A DNA stretch of 11,026 bases from Acidobacteriota bacterium (GCA_016189965.1 JACPRL010000082.1:1-11026); one strand, 5' to 3'; shown: positions 1-4,878, counted from the first letter of the stretch. Numbers and translations are program-made. Notes: generated from the letters alone by a model not told the origin.

Positions 1-278
1 GGTACAAGATGACCGAATCGTCGCGGCAGGGGATGATGAAAGAGCACATCCAGATCGGGCACAAGTACCCGCGGGTGAAGCTCAACACGACGTACTCGTT
101 CGGGCTGGACGACCAGGAGTTCGTGCTGGCATTCGAGTCCGACTACCCCGAAGACTTCCTCGGCCTGGTGATGGAGCTGCGGGAGAGCGAAGCCAGCCGC
201 TACACGCTGCGCGACACCCCCATCTTCACCTGCGTCCACCGGCCCATTGACGAAGTGCTCGGGCTGCTCGGCGGCTAG
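1..278 (+). CDS. hemQ: Chlorite dismutase-family protein, probably HemQ/ChdC coproheme decarboxylase (5' end missing)
   Basis: Only the C-terminal part lies in the window; the frame is open to the left edge, so the ATG at 9 is internal. Proteins of this family decarboxylate coproheme III to heme b in the cytoplasm, the last step of the coproporphyrin-dependent heme pathway; true chlorite dismutases share the fold. The stretch NTTYSFGLDDQEF followed by VMELRESEASRYTLRDTP is characteristic of the family. The His of KEH (bases 45-47) sits where the proximal heme ligand is expected. Thirteen residues later, where chlorite dismutases have the distal Arg and staphylococcal HemQ has Gln, this protein has Asn (bases 84-86), which argues against chlorite dismutation. 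The stop is TAG at 276-278, and a dispersed repeat begins 5 bases later. The family assignment is firm; the choice of HemQ over a paralogue is inference. Confidence 0.85.
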   Translation, partial: YKMTESSRQGMMKEHIQIGHKYPRVKLNTTYSFGLDDQEFVLAFESDYPEDFLGLVMELRESEASRYTLRDTPIFTCVHRPIDEVLGLLGG

Positions 279-282
279 AAGT

Positions 283-420
283 GGTTGCACAACCTCCGGC
301 GGTCAAACCTCAGGGGCTTCCCTCGACTCGCGCGGCGGGGACACCCACAGCGGGTTTCCCCGCACTCCTTCCAAGGTGGCGCTGCGCGCAGCGTTTCTTC
401 GGCGGGGCTAAAGCCCCGCC
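283..420 (+). repeat. Dispersed mosaic repeat, copy A
   Basis: This 138-base unit recurs in inverted orientation at 8040-8237. It starts with the small hairpin GGTTG-CA-CAACC (283-294). It then holds a hairpin with arms GCGGGGACACCC and GGGTTTCCCCGC (335-346 and 352-363), the block GCGCTGCGCGCAGC (380-393), and ends in the hairpin GGCGGGGCT-AA-AGCCCCGCC (401-420). It lies directly behind the hemQ stop codon. Open frames through it are shared with the other copy only because the DNA is shared; I see no ribosome binding site or codon pattern of a gene. Confidence 0.85.
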
Positions 421-430
421 CTGCCAAAGC

Positions 431-472
431 AGAGGAGGCGCTAGGCGCGGCATCTATTTCAGCACGGCGCTT
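431..472 (+). repeat. Degenerate GAGGAGGCGCT module
   Basis: GAGGAGGCGCT followed by an A/T-containing stretch ending in TTTCAGCACGGC resembles 2723-2771 (GAGGAGGCGCT ... TTTCGGCACGGC) and, more loosely, 373-404 of copy A. The hairpin that follows the module in the two better copies is lost here. The rest of 279-858 shows no gene: the open frames have no ribosome binding site and no recognisable product. Confidence 0.55.
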
Positions 473-565
473 CGCGTCCCGGTCTTCCCGACTGCGTCAG
501 GATCCTCGCTCGGCTGTCGCCTTGCTTCGAAAAGCGCCAAGAAATTTTTCCCGTCCAGGGGAGAC

Positions 566-617
566 CCGGTGGCAGGTGCCTTTCGGCCTCGCTCAGGACA
601 AGCCACCAGGCTCGGCG
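566..617 (+). repeat. Dispersed repeat with CAGGTGCC and CTCAGG blocks, copy 1
   Basis: The order CCCGGTGGCAGGTGCC, TTCG, CTCAGGACAAGCC, GGCTCGGCG matches 3693-3743 with small indels and substitutions. Both copies lie in gene-free DNA among other repeats. Function unknown. Confidence 0.6.
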
Positions 618-707
618 GAGTAAAGAGGAATGCCGGGAGGAGCAGGCAAAAGCGGTACTCTATGACAAGCAGGTCCGAGAGACACAAAACGGGGGCTGCG
701 CGCCCGT

Positions 708-727
708 GACAGACAAGAATGTCTGTC
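708..727 (+). repeat. GACAGACA-AGAA-TGTCTGTC hairpin
   Basis: A perfect 8-base-pair stem with an AGAA loop. A second copy at 1751-1770 has the same loop and stem except for one pair, G:C there and A:T here, so both arms changed together. Confidence 0.7.
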
Positions 728-789
728 CTACTGACAAACGCAGGGGGCGCGGCGCGCCCCCGAGAGACCCTTCGAGAGACTCAGGCAGG

Positions 790-816
790 CCGGGTCTCCG
801 CTCCGAAAAGGCGTGA
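790..816 (+). repeat. CCGGGTCTCCGCT...CTCCGAAAAGGC element upstream of nth
   Basis: The same string, with a 3-base TCG insertion, occurs on the minus strand at 7980-8011 just upstream of the histidine kinase promoter. In both places it points the same way relative to the downstream gene. Confidence 0.6.
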
Positions 817-858
817 GCCGCCTTGCGGGGGTTATGCAATAATTTCTGGTGCACCCCA

Positions 859-1572
859 ATGGCTGAGATGGCCAAACATGCGCGGTTTCCGCTGCCGGTG
901 CGGATTCGGCAGCGGGTGCGGAACGCGCGGAAGCTGGCGCTGAAGGAGCGGGCAAGGAGGATTCTGGCGCGGCTGGATCGCGCCTATCCCGCGGCGAGCT
1001 GCGCGCTTACCCACGCCAGCCCGCTGCAACTCCTCGTTTCCACGATCCTCTCCGCCCAGTGCACCGACGAGCGGGTCAACCAGGTCACTCCGAGCCTGTT
1101 CCAAAAGTACCGCACGGCGGAAGAGTTTGCGACCGCCAACCCGCGGGAACTCGAGCAGGAGATCCGCCCGACGGGGTTCTTCCGCAACAAGGCCAAGTCC
1201 ATCCTCGGGGCCTCGAAGATGATCGTCGAGAAATTCCGCGGCCAGGTTCCGCGCAGGATGGAGGAGCTGCTGGAGCTGCCCGGGGTGGCGCGCAAGACGG
1301 CGAACGTGGTGCTGGGGACGGCCTACGGAATTGCGAGCGGCATCGTGGTCGACACCCACGTCACCCGGCTCGCCCGCCGGCTCGACCTGACGCGGCAGAG
1401 CGACCCGAAAAAAATTGAGCAGGATCTGATGCAAATCATTCCGCGGAAGAAGTGGATCGTCTTCTCCCACCAGCTCATCTGGCACGGGCGGCTGGTCTGC
1501 CAGGCGCGCAAGCCGCGCTGCGGGGAGTGCGGCGTTGAAGACCTGTGCTACTCGAAAGACAAAACCGTCTAA
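859..1572 (+). CDS. nth: Endonuclease III (DNA glycosylase/AP lyase)
   Basis: Base excision repair enzyme that removes oxidised pyrimidines and nicks the abasic site. Translation from ATG 859 gives 237 residues, close to the usual 210-230. LLVSTILSAQCTDERVN (residues 58-74) is the conserved DNA-binding and active-site entry region. The helix-hairpin-helix is ELPGVARKTANVVLG, with the catalytic Lys at 146. The catalytic Asp is at 165 in VDTHVTRL. The C-terminus carries the [4Fe-4S] ligands in the order C-x6-C-x2-C-x5-C (Cys 214, 221, 224, 230). An in-frame ATG at 868 is an alternative start; a longer frame back to 823 adds residues unlike the family. No clear Shine-Dalgarno is visible before either ATG. 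An A/T-rich AATAAT at 838-843 could be a -10 element. A MITE-like repeat starts 5 bases after the stop TAA. Confidence 0.95.
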   Translation: MAEMAKHARFPLPVRIRQRVRNARKLALKERARRILARLDRAYPAASCALTHASPLQLLVSTILSAQCTDERVNQVTPSLFQKYRTAEEFATANPRELEQEIRPTGFFRNKAKSILGASKMIVEKFRGQVPRRMEELLELPGVARKTANVVLGTAYGIASGIVVDTHVTRLARRLDLTRQSDPKKIEQDLMQIIPRKKWIVFSHQLIWHGRLVCQARKPRCGECGVEDLCYSKDKTV

Positions 1573-1577
1573 CAGGA

Positions 1578-1718
1578 TGCTGAAAAAGTCACCCTTTGTC
1601 ATTCCGAGCAAAGCGAGGAATCAGCTTGTCGGAGGGAACGTGTTGAAGGAAAAAGCAGATTCCTCACCGCCAAGGCAGGCAAGGGTTCGGAATGACACAG
1701 GGGCTGGGTTTTTCAGCA
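1578..1718. repeat. MITE-like inverted repeat
   Basis: A 141-base element with three nested pairings: TGCTGAAAAA (1578-1587) with TTTTTCAGCA (1709-1718), TGTCATTCCGA (1597-1607) with TCGGAATGACA (1687-1697), and GAGGAATC (1615-1622) with GATTCCTC (1658-1665). The ends form imperfect terminal inverted repeats of about 30 bases. There is no coding content, so it would need a transposase in trans. Its place just after nth means it may also act as a transcription terminator (inference). Confidence 0.7.
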
Positions 1719-1750
1719 CCCTGCTGGAGGCTGGAGGCTGGAAGGAGCCG

Positions 1751-1770
1751 GGCAGACAAGAATGTCTGCC
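1751..1770 (+). repeat. GGCAGACA-AGAA-TGTCTGCC hairpin
   Basis: Perfect 8-base-pair stem with an AGAA loop, the partner of 708-727. The remaining gene-free DNA to 1939 contains two GTTGGGCAC strings (around 1844 and 1866) but nothing else I can interpret. Confidence 0.7.
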
Positions 1771-1939
1771 CCACCGTGCGAAAAAGTAGACGCCGGGGAA
1801 GGTGCGTACCGCCGAGGGGAGTTTCTGGCGCGTTGGTGCCGGGTTGGGCACGGCGATTTCTCGCGTTGGGCACAGTTAAATCTCGGCCTGGAGCGGTTTC
1901 AGGGCGGTGAAGTACGAGTTTTTGCGTTTTGCTCCCGGC

Positions 1940-2446
1940 CTAGCGCCTTGTCTTTTTTGCCGGTTTGGCCGGTTGGGCCGGTGCGGCAGCGGGGGCGAGG
2001 CGGAAGAGGCGCAGGGTGGCGACGCGGGCGTTCTGCTTGATCTGCACCTGGGCGCAGGTGACGCTGAGCAGAGTCGAGAGCGGGTTCTGGCGCCCGCGCA
2101 GATACTGGGCGGGCAGCTCGGCGCCAGCGCGCAGCAGGCGCTCGTGGGGCTCGAGCAGAGCCATCTGGTCGTCGGCCAGCTCGGCGCTTTCGTTGAACTC
2201 GACCAGGTAGGCGCCGTGCGGCAGCGTCCACCACTGGTAGCGATCCTGCGAATGTTTCGGGTGTGTAGGCATCGGATGCGGTTCGGCGGCCACGTACTCA
2301 CTGCCGCCGAAATCCACGTTGCCCGTGGGGTCCAGCCGGTGAATCTGTTTGGCGGTCAGGTCGACGGCGTAGGCGTGGACCTGGTGTTTTTCATTGATCA
2401 GGTTGCTGATGCGCTGCCGGGCTTCCTTGCCGCTGACGAGTTGCAT
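1940..2446 (-). CDS. dCTP deaminase/dUTPase-superfamily protein with degenerate active site
   Basis: 168 residues from ATG 2446, chosen because AGGAGG (2457-2462, minus strand) lies 10 bases upstream and the family-like part begins there. HQVHAYAVDLT (21-31) followed by GNVDFGGSE (42-50) resembles the QPxxVDL and DFDNS regions of archaeal-type dCTP deaminase/dUTPase proteins. HGAYLVEFNE (77-86) and MALLEPHERLLRAGAEL (95-111) match the strand and helix normally reading PRSSLxRxG. The usual Ser-Ser is absent (PHERLLR), the QP of the first motif is HA, and I find no clear catalytic Glu in PLSTLLSV. Activity on dCTP or dUTP is therefore doubtful; a structural or nucleotide-binding role is possible. 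The tail (151-168) is rich in Ala, Pro and Lys. It is transcribed alone, divergent from the gene at 3020. Confidence 0.65.
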   Translation of the reverse strand: MQLVSGKEARQRISNLINEKHQVHAYAVDLTAKQIHRLDPTGNVDFGGSEYVAAEPHPMPTHPKHSQDRYQWWTLPHGAYLVEFNESAELADDQMALLEPHERLLRAGAELPAQYLRGRQNPLSTLLSVTCAQVQIKQNARVATLRLFRLAPAAAPAQPAKPAKKTRR

Positions 2447-2503
2447 CGGGCCGGCGCCTCCTGGCTTGGAGTTGTGAGCCGATCGCCCTGAGACGGCTGC
2501 CAC

Positions 2504-2541
2504 CCGTTCGACTTGCCTGCCTGCGGCAGGCGCTCTCAGGG
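2504..2541 (-). repeat. CCCTGAG...GTCGAA repeat carrying a nested palindrome
   Basis: On the minus strand this reads CCCTGAGAGCG, then CCTGCCGCAGGCAGG, then CAAGTCGAACGGG. The same arrangement is at 4133-4173. The inner block (2516-2530) contains the hairpin GCCTGC-C-GCAGGC. Confidence 0.6.
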
Positions 2542-2611
2542 TGACCCCCGCCGGTCTGTCGAGAGCTTTTCGCCAACAACGGAAAGCCTTCGGGAGACCG
2601 GCGGGGGTCAC
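2541..2611 (-). repeat. Large inverted repeat in the leader of the 2446 gene
   Basis: GTGACCCCCGCCGGTCT (2541-2557) is perfectly complementary to 2595-2611, a 17-base-pair stem. Pairing continues imperfectly inside between CGAGAGCTTTTCG (2560-2572) and CGGAAAGCCTTCG (2580-2592). If the promoter at 2610-2638 is used, nearly the whole hairpin would form the 5' end of the transcript. Confidence 0.75.
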
Positions 2612-2638
2612 TATAGCGCGGCGCGAGGCGGGCGTCCA
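2610..2638 (-). promoter_or_regulatory. Possible sigma-70-type promoter for the dUTPase-like gene
   Basis: On the minus strand TGGACG (2638-2633), a 17-base spacer and TATAGT (2615-2610). The -10 is 5 of 6 to consensus; the -35 is 4 of 6. The start codon lies about 160 bases downstream. Confidence 0.35.
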
Positions 2639-2685
2639 GTGCTGTTGCGACTCTTGCCGCCTCACACGGTGCACGCCGCGATGAG

Positions 2686-2712
2686 CAGGGGAACCCGGGA
2701 AGGGTTCCCCTG
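2686..2712 (+). repeat. CAGGGGAACCC hairpin
   Basis: CAGGGGAACCC (2686-2696) pairs perfectly with GGGTTCCCCTG (2702-2712) around a 5-base loop. The GGAACCC arm is shared with the composite double-hairpin elements, but the CTGAAG core is not present. Confidence 0.65.
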
Positions 2713-2722
2713 CGACCCCCCC

Positions 2723-2771
2723 GAGGAGGCGCTGCGCGCGACATTTGTTTCGGCACGGCTGAAGCCGTGCC
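2723..2771 (+). repeat. GAGGAGGCGCT module ending in a CTGAAG hairpin
   Basis: GAGGAGGCGCTGCGCGC and TTTCGGC resemble copy A and 431-472. The module ends in the perfect hairpin GGCACGGCT-GA-AGCCGTGCC (2752-2771), in the same relative position as GGCGGGGCT-AA-AGCCCCGCC in copy A. Confidence 0.7.
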
Positions 2772-2788
2772 CTTCCGGCCGTACCCTT

Positions 2789-2816
2789 GCGTCTTTGTGG
2801 GCTGGCGTCTTTGTGG
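2789..2816 (+). repeat. Short direct repeat GCGTCTTTGTGG
   Basis: Two copies of the 12-base string (2789-2800, 2805-2816), 4 bases apart, directly before the composite element at 2828. Confidence 0.6.
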
Positions 2817-2827
2817 CGTTAGCTTTC

Positions 2828-2935
2828 AGCCACAGAAGCACGTACGAAAAAGCAAGCAGGCGTCGCGCATGGAACCCTGAAGGGTTCCGCTACACCGGCT
2901 GCCGCTCCCGCGTAGCGGAAGGCTTCAGCCTTCCA
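2828..2935 (+). repeat. Composite double-hairpin element, copy 1
   Basis: Order: AGCCACAGA-type lead (2828-2836), hairpin GGAACCCTGAAGGGTTCC (2871-2888), GCTAC (2889-2893), an 18-base variable part, GTAGC (2912-2916), hairpin GGAAGGCTTCAGCCTTCC (2917-2934). GCTAC pairs with GTAGC, so the unit can fold as three adjacent stems. The lead is the most degenerate of the three copies. Confidence 0.85.
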
Positions 2936-2979
2936 CTCACTTTTTTTGGGTTGGAGCGGGGCAGGGTTGTGTCGGTGGT

Positions 2980-3010
2980 TTGTCGGGGCGCGGCAGCCCT
3001 GTGGTATCCT
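2980..3010 (+). promoter_or_regulatory. Weak promoter candidate for the gene at 3020
   Basis: TTGTCG (2980-2985), a 19-base spacer and TATCCT (3005-3010). The -10 ends 9 bases before the ATG, so a transcript from here would be leaderless or nearly so, consistent with the lack of a Shine-Dalgarno. Confidence 0.3.
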
Positions 3011-3019
3011 GCGGGCGCG

Positions 3020-3550
3020 ATGCGGGTGACAGCCGAGCAGATCAAAGCGAAGCTCGAGGAGACGGCGGAAGACCAGCCGGTGGTGGCGTGGGGACTGGGC
3101 TACGTCGGGCCATCGGTCTATACGGTGTGGAGCGCGACGCTGGTGGTGCTGCTGCTCGGGTTGGCGATTGCCCTGTTCACCTTTCGGAGCGGGCTGGGCG
3201 CCGCCGCGGTGGTCGCGCTGGCGGCGTTGGTGTATCTAGTGCTGCGCCGGCGGGTGAAGTTCACCGCCATGGGGGTGACGCCGCGACACTTCATCGCCAT
3301 TGACATCACCCACGGCGGCAAGTTCCTGCCGCCGGCCCACCAGGGCTTGAGCGCCATCCAGTATCCGCGGCTCATCGAGAAGGAGCTTTCCACCATCCTG
3401 CACTACGTGCTGGGCGACGGGACGCTGCACTGGGTGCGCTTCCAGGACTTCCGCGGCTTTCCCGACAACCGCGCCGCCGCCCGCCGCATCCGCCAGGCCG
3501 TCCATGAGCTGGTCTACGAACCCCACCTCTACGAAGCCTCCCGCCGCTGA
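3020..3550 (+). CDS. Small membrane protein of unknown function
   Basis: 176 residues from ATG 3020. The frame is open further upstream to 2513, but that part runs through dispersed repeats and is not protein-like. A polar N-terminus (1-33) is followed by two hydrophobic segments, about 34-55 and 58-76, separated by a short FRSG turn; RRRVKF right after the second suggests a cytoplasmic C-terminal domain. That domain (79-170) contains GVTPRHFIAID and an acidic/basic C-terminal helix (150-165), loosely recalling bacterial PH-like domains that follow paired membrane helices; this is a weak resemblance. There is no recognised catalytic motif. The gene stands alone, flanked by composite repeats on both sides, copy 2 beginning 5 bases after the stop. 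It is divergent from the 2446 gene. Confidence 0.75.
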   Translation: MRVTAEQIKAKLEETAEDQPVVAWGLGYVGPSVYTVWSATLVVLLLGLAIALFTFRSGLGAAAVVALAALVYLVLRRRVKFTAMGVTPRHFIAIDITHGGKFLPPAHQGLSAIQYPRLIEKELSTILHYVLGDGTLHWVRFQDFRGFPDNRAAARRIRQAVHELVYEPHLYEASRR

Positions 3551-3554
3551 GTGC

Positions 3555-3663
3555 TAGCCACAGAGGCTCAGAGACACAGAGAAGGCAGGCCGGGGGTGGA
3601 ACCCTGAAGGGTTCCGCTACGTCGCGTGACGCTCGCGCTGTAGCGGAAGGCTTCAGCCTTCCA
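3555..3663 (+). repeat. Composite double-hairpin element, copy 2
   Basis: Lead AGCCACAGAGGCTCAGAG (3556-3573), hairpin GGAACCCTGAAGGGTTCC (3598-3615), GCTAC (3616-3620), a 19-base variable part, GTAGC (3640-3644), hairpin GGAAGGCTTCAGCCTTCC (3645-3662). The two hairpins are identical to those of copy 1 while the middle part differs. Confidence 0.9.
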
Positions 3664-3692
3664 CGCCAACTCTGCAATGCCTTCTAGGGATT

Positions 3693-3743
3693 CCCGGCGG
3701 CAGGTGCCGCCCTTCGCAGGCTCAGGGCAAGCCGGGCTCGGCG
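3693..3743 (+). repeat. Dispersed repeat with CAGGTGCC and CTCAGG blocks, copy 2
   Basis: CCCGGCGGCAGGTGCC, TTCG, CTCAGGGCAAGCC, GGCTCGGCG, matching 566-617. The whole stretch 3551-4260 contains no gene I can support; it is built from repeats of this kind. Confidence 0.6.
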
Positions 3744-3822
3744 TGTGGGGGTGGTGTGTGGCACTCACGGGTCCGCGGGGCTCTGCTGGTTTAGATTGAT
3801 AGCGGGGTGGACGAACCTCCCT

Positions 3823-3840
3823 CAGCGGCTAAAGCCGCTG
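3823..3840 (+). repeat. CAGCGGCT-AA-AGCCGCTG hairpin
   Basis: Perfect 8-base-pair palindromic hairpin with the CTAAAG core seen in copy A. Confidence 0.7.
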
Positions 3841-3862
3841 CGGTGGTGGGGGCCTGATTAAT

Positions 3863-3882
3863 GGCCGCGCTGAAGCGCGGCC
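3863..3882 (+). repeat. GGCCGCGCT-GA-AGCGCGGCC hairpin
   Basis: Perfect 9-base-pair hairpin with the CTGAAG core, 22 bases after the previous one, with entirely different arms. Confidence 0.7.
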
Positions 3883-3974
3883 CCGACAAAGCAAACCCTC
3901 TTTTCAGGAGCCTGCGAGCCGCCAGGAAGGGCGTGCCGCCGCGGGGGGTACTCCCCCCAGGGGGCGGAGGAGAA

Positions 3975-4001
3975 ATGCGTGGACAACGCGTTGCCACGCA
4001 T
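3975..4001. repeat. 27-base near-perfect palindrome
   Basis: ATGCGTGG-A-CAACG pairs with CGTTG-CCACGCAT; the only unpaired base is one A. It has no loop, unlike the CTGAAG hairpins, so it could be an operator-like site or a cruciform. No gene starts nearby. Confidence 0.5.
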
Positions 4002-4035
4002 GAAAGGGCCATGCCAGAAAAGGCCCAGCAGTCAG

Positions 4036-4063
4036 CGGTCAGCCTGCAGCGGTCAGCCTGCAG
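4036..4063 (+). repeat. Tandem duplication of CGGTCAGCCTGCAG
   Basis: Two perfect head-to-tail copies of a 14-base unit (4036-4049, 4050-4063), preceded by a related GTCAG string. Confidence 0.8.
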
Positions 4064-4132
4064 CTCGAAGAAGGGCTAGGAACCGAAACTGGCCTCGCTT
4101 CATCGCCTTCTGATTTTCGAGCTTCGAGCCTG

Positions 4133-4173
4133 CCCTGAGCGAAGCCTGCCGCAGGCAGGCGAAGGTCGAAGGG
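4133..4173 (+). repeat. CCCTGAGCGAAG...GTCGAAGGG repeat carrying a nested palindrome
   Basis: CCCTGAGCGAAG, then CCTGCCGCAGGCAGG (4145-4159), then CGAAGGTCGAAGGG. CGAAG is present on both sides of the inner block, as a short target duplication would be. Related to 2504-2541. Confidence 0.6.
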
Positions 4174-4260
4174 TTTCGGTTTTCGTTCCGCGCCGGCTCC
4201 TCCTCGCTTCCTGCTTCTCTTCTGCCTTCAGCATCCATTGTGGTAGCATCTCCAATAGGC

Positions 4261-4337
4261 CGGGGCGTGGCGCAACCTGGTAGCGCGCCTGCTTTGGGAG
4301 CAGGAGGCCGTGGGTTCAAATCCCACCGCCCCGACCA
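4261..4337 (+). tRNA. tRNA-Pro (anticodon TGG)
   Basis: Acceptor CGGGGCG (4261-4267) pairs with CGCCCCG (4327-4333), followed by A and an encoded CCA (4335-4337). The anticodon stem CCTGC/GCAGG encloses the loop TTTGGGA with TGG at 4295-4297. The T arm GTGGGTTCAAATCCCAC is complete. The C1-G72 pair is typical of bacterial tRNA-Pro. A TAGCAT at 4244-4249 could be the -10 box; I see no good -35. Confidence 0.97.
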
Positions 4338-4384
4338 GCACTGAGAGGCGAAACTCGATAAACGAAGAACGAAGACCGACGCGC

Positions 4385-4834
4385 ATGACCAGCCGGAAGA
4401 CCCCCGCCAGCGTGACCCCCACCTGCCCCGAGCACGGGCTGTGCGTTTGGCAGGAGGGAGACGAGCGGCTGTGCGCGCTCGAATACCTGAACCGCTTCGT
4501 CGCCCCTCGGCGGGTCGAGCAACTGGTCCGCCGTGGCCGCCACCTCTTCTTGGTTTTCGACTCCGGGGAAAAGCTCGAGTGCTGCTGCGAGCACTGCGGC
4601 GAAAGCCACGGCGACGACCCGGGCTTCACCGAGGACATCAAGGAAATCAGCCTCGGCCGCCGCGCCCTGCGCTTCCGCCTGGAGGGCGACGGGGGTCACC
4701 TGGTCGTCTGGTTCGCCCGCGGCGACCACCTCCACTTGCACCGCAATTCCCTGCTCCGCTTCCGCCCCCCGCGGCCCCGCCGCAGCATCCGCCCGACCCA
4801 TACCCCAACGGAGGAAAAAGAAAAAACCGGGTAG
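4385..4834 (+). CDS. Cys-rich protein of unknown function
   Basis: 149 residues from ATG 4385; the frame is open back into the tRNA, which rules out earlier starts. G/C at most third codon positions supports real coding. I do not recognise the family. Visible features: CPEHGLC (14-20), another Cys at 30, and a compact cluster ECCCEHCGESH (65-75) giving four Cys and two His, suggestive of metal binding. Between them is a basic region VAPRRVEQLVRRGRHLFLVF, and after them a predicted beta-rich segment RALRFRLEGDGGHLVVWF (93-110) with HLHLHR. The tail (126-149) is basic and Pro-rich and probably disordered. It starts 47 bases after tRNA-Pro and may share its transcript. No strong Shine-Dalgarno. 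It converges on the PilZ gene. Confidence 0.7.
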   Translation: MTSRKTPASVTPTCPEHGLCVWQEGDERLCALEYLNRFVAPRRVEQLVRRGRHLFLVFDSGEKLECCCEHCGESHGDDPGFTEDIKEISLGRRALRFRLEGDGGHLVVWFARGDHLHLHRNSLLRFRPPRPRRSIRPTHTPTEEKEKTG

Positions 4835-4878
4835 CGCGCCGGCGCTCCCCGGGTCTGGCTTTCGCCTTCGGACCGAAT

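Noticed and set aside
1..278. True chlorite dismutase
   Set aside because: The distal Arg position is Asn, and no perchlorate-reduction genes are nearby.
285..709. Open frames through the mosaic repeat, similar to a frame at 8235
   Set aside because: The similarity follows from the shared repeat; no ribosome binding site, and the two frames diverge outside the repeat.
832..1611. Minus-strand frame opposite nth
   Set aside because: nth has all catalytic and cluster residues on the plus strand; the opposite frame has no motif.
1876..2301. Alternative minus-strand frame extending past the stop of the dUTPase-like gene
   Set aside because: It shadows the supported frame, is Ser/Arg/Pro-rich, and has no ribosome binding site.
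2828..4063. CRISPR-like array
   Set aside because: Repeats are palindromic, irregularly spaced and oriented, with no constant spacer length and no cas genes.
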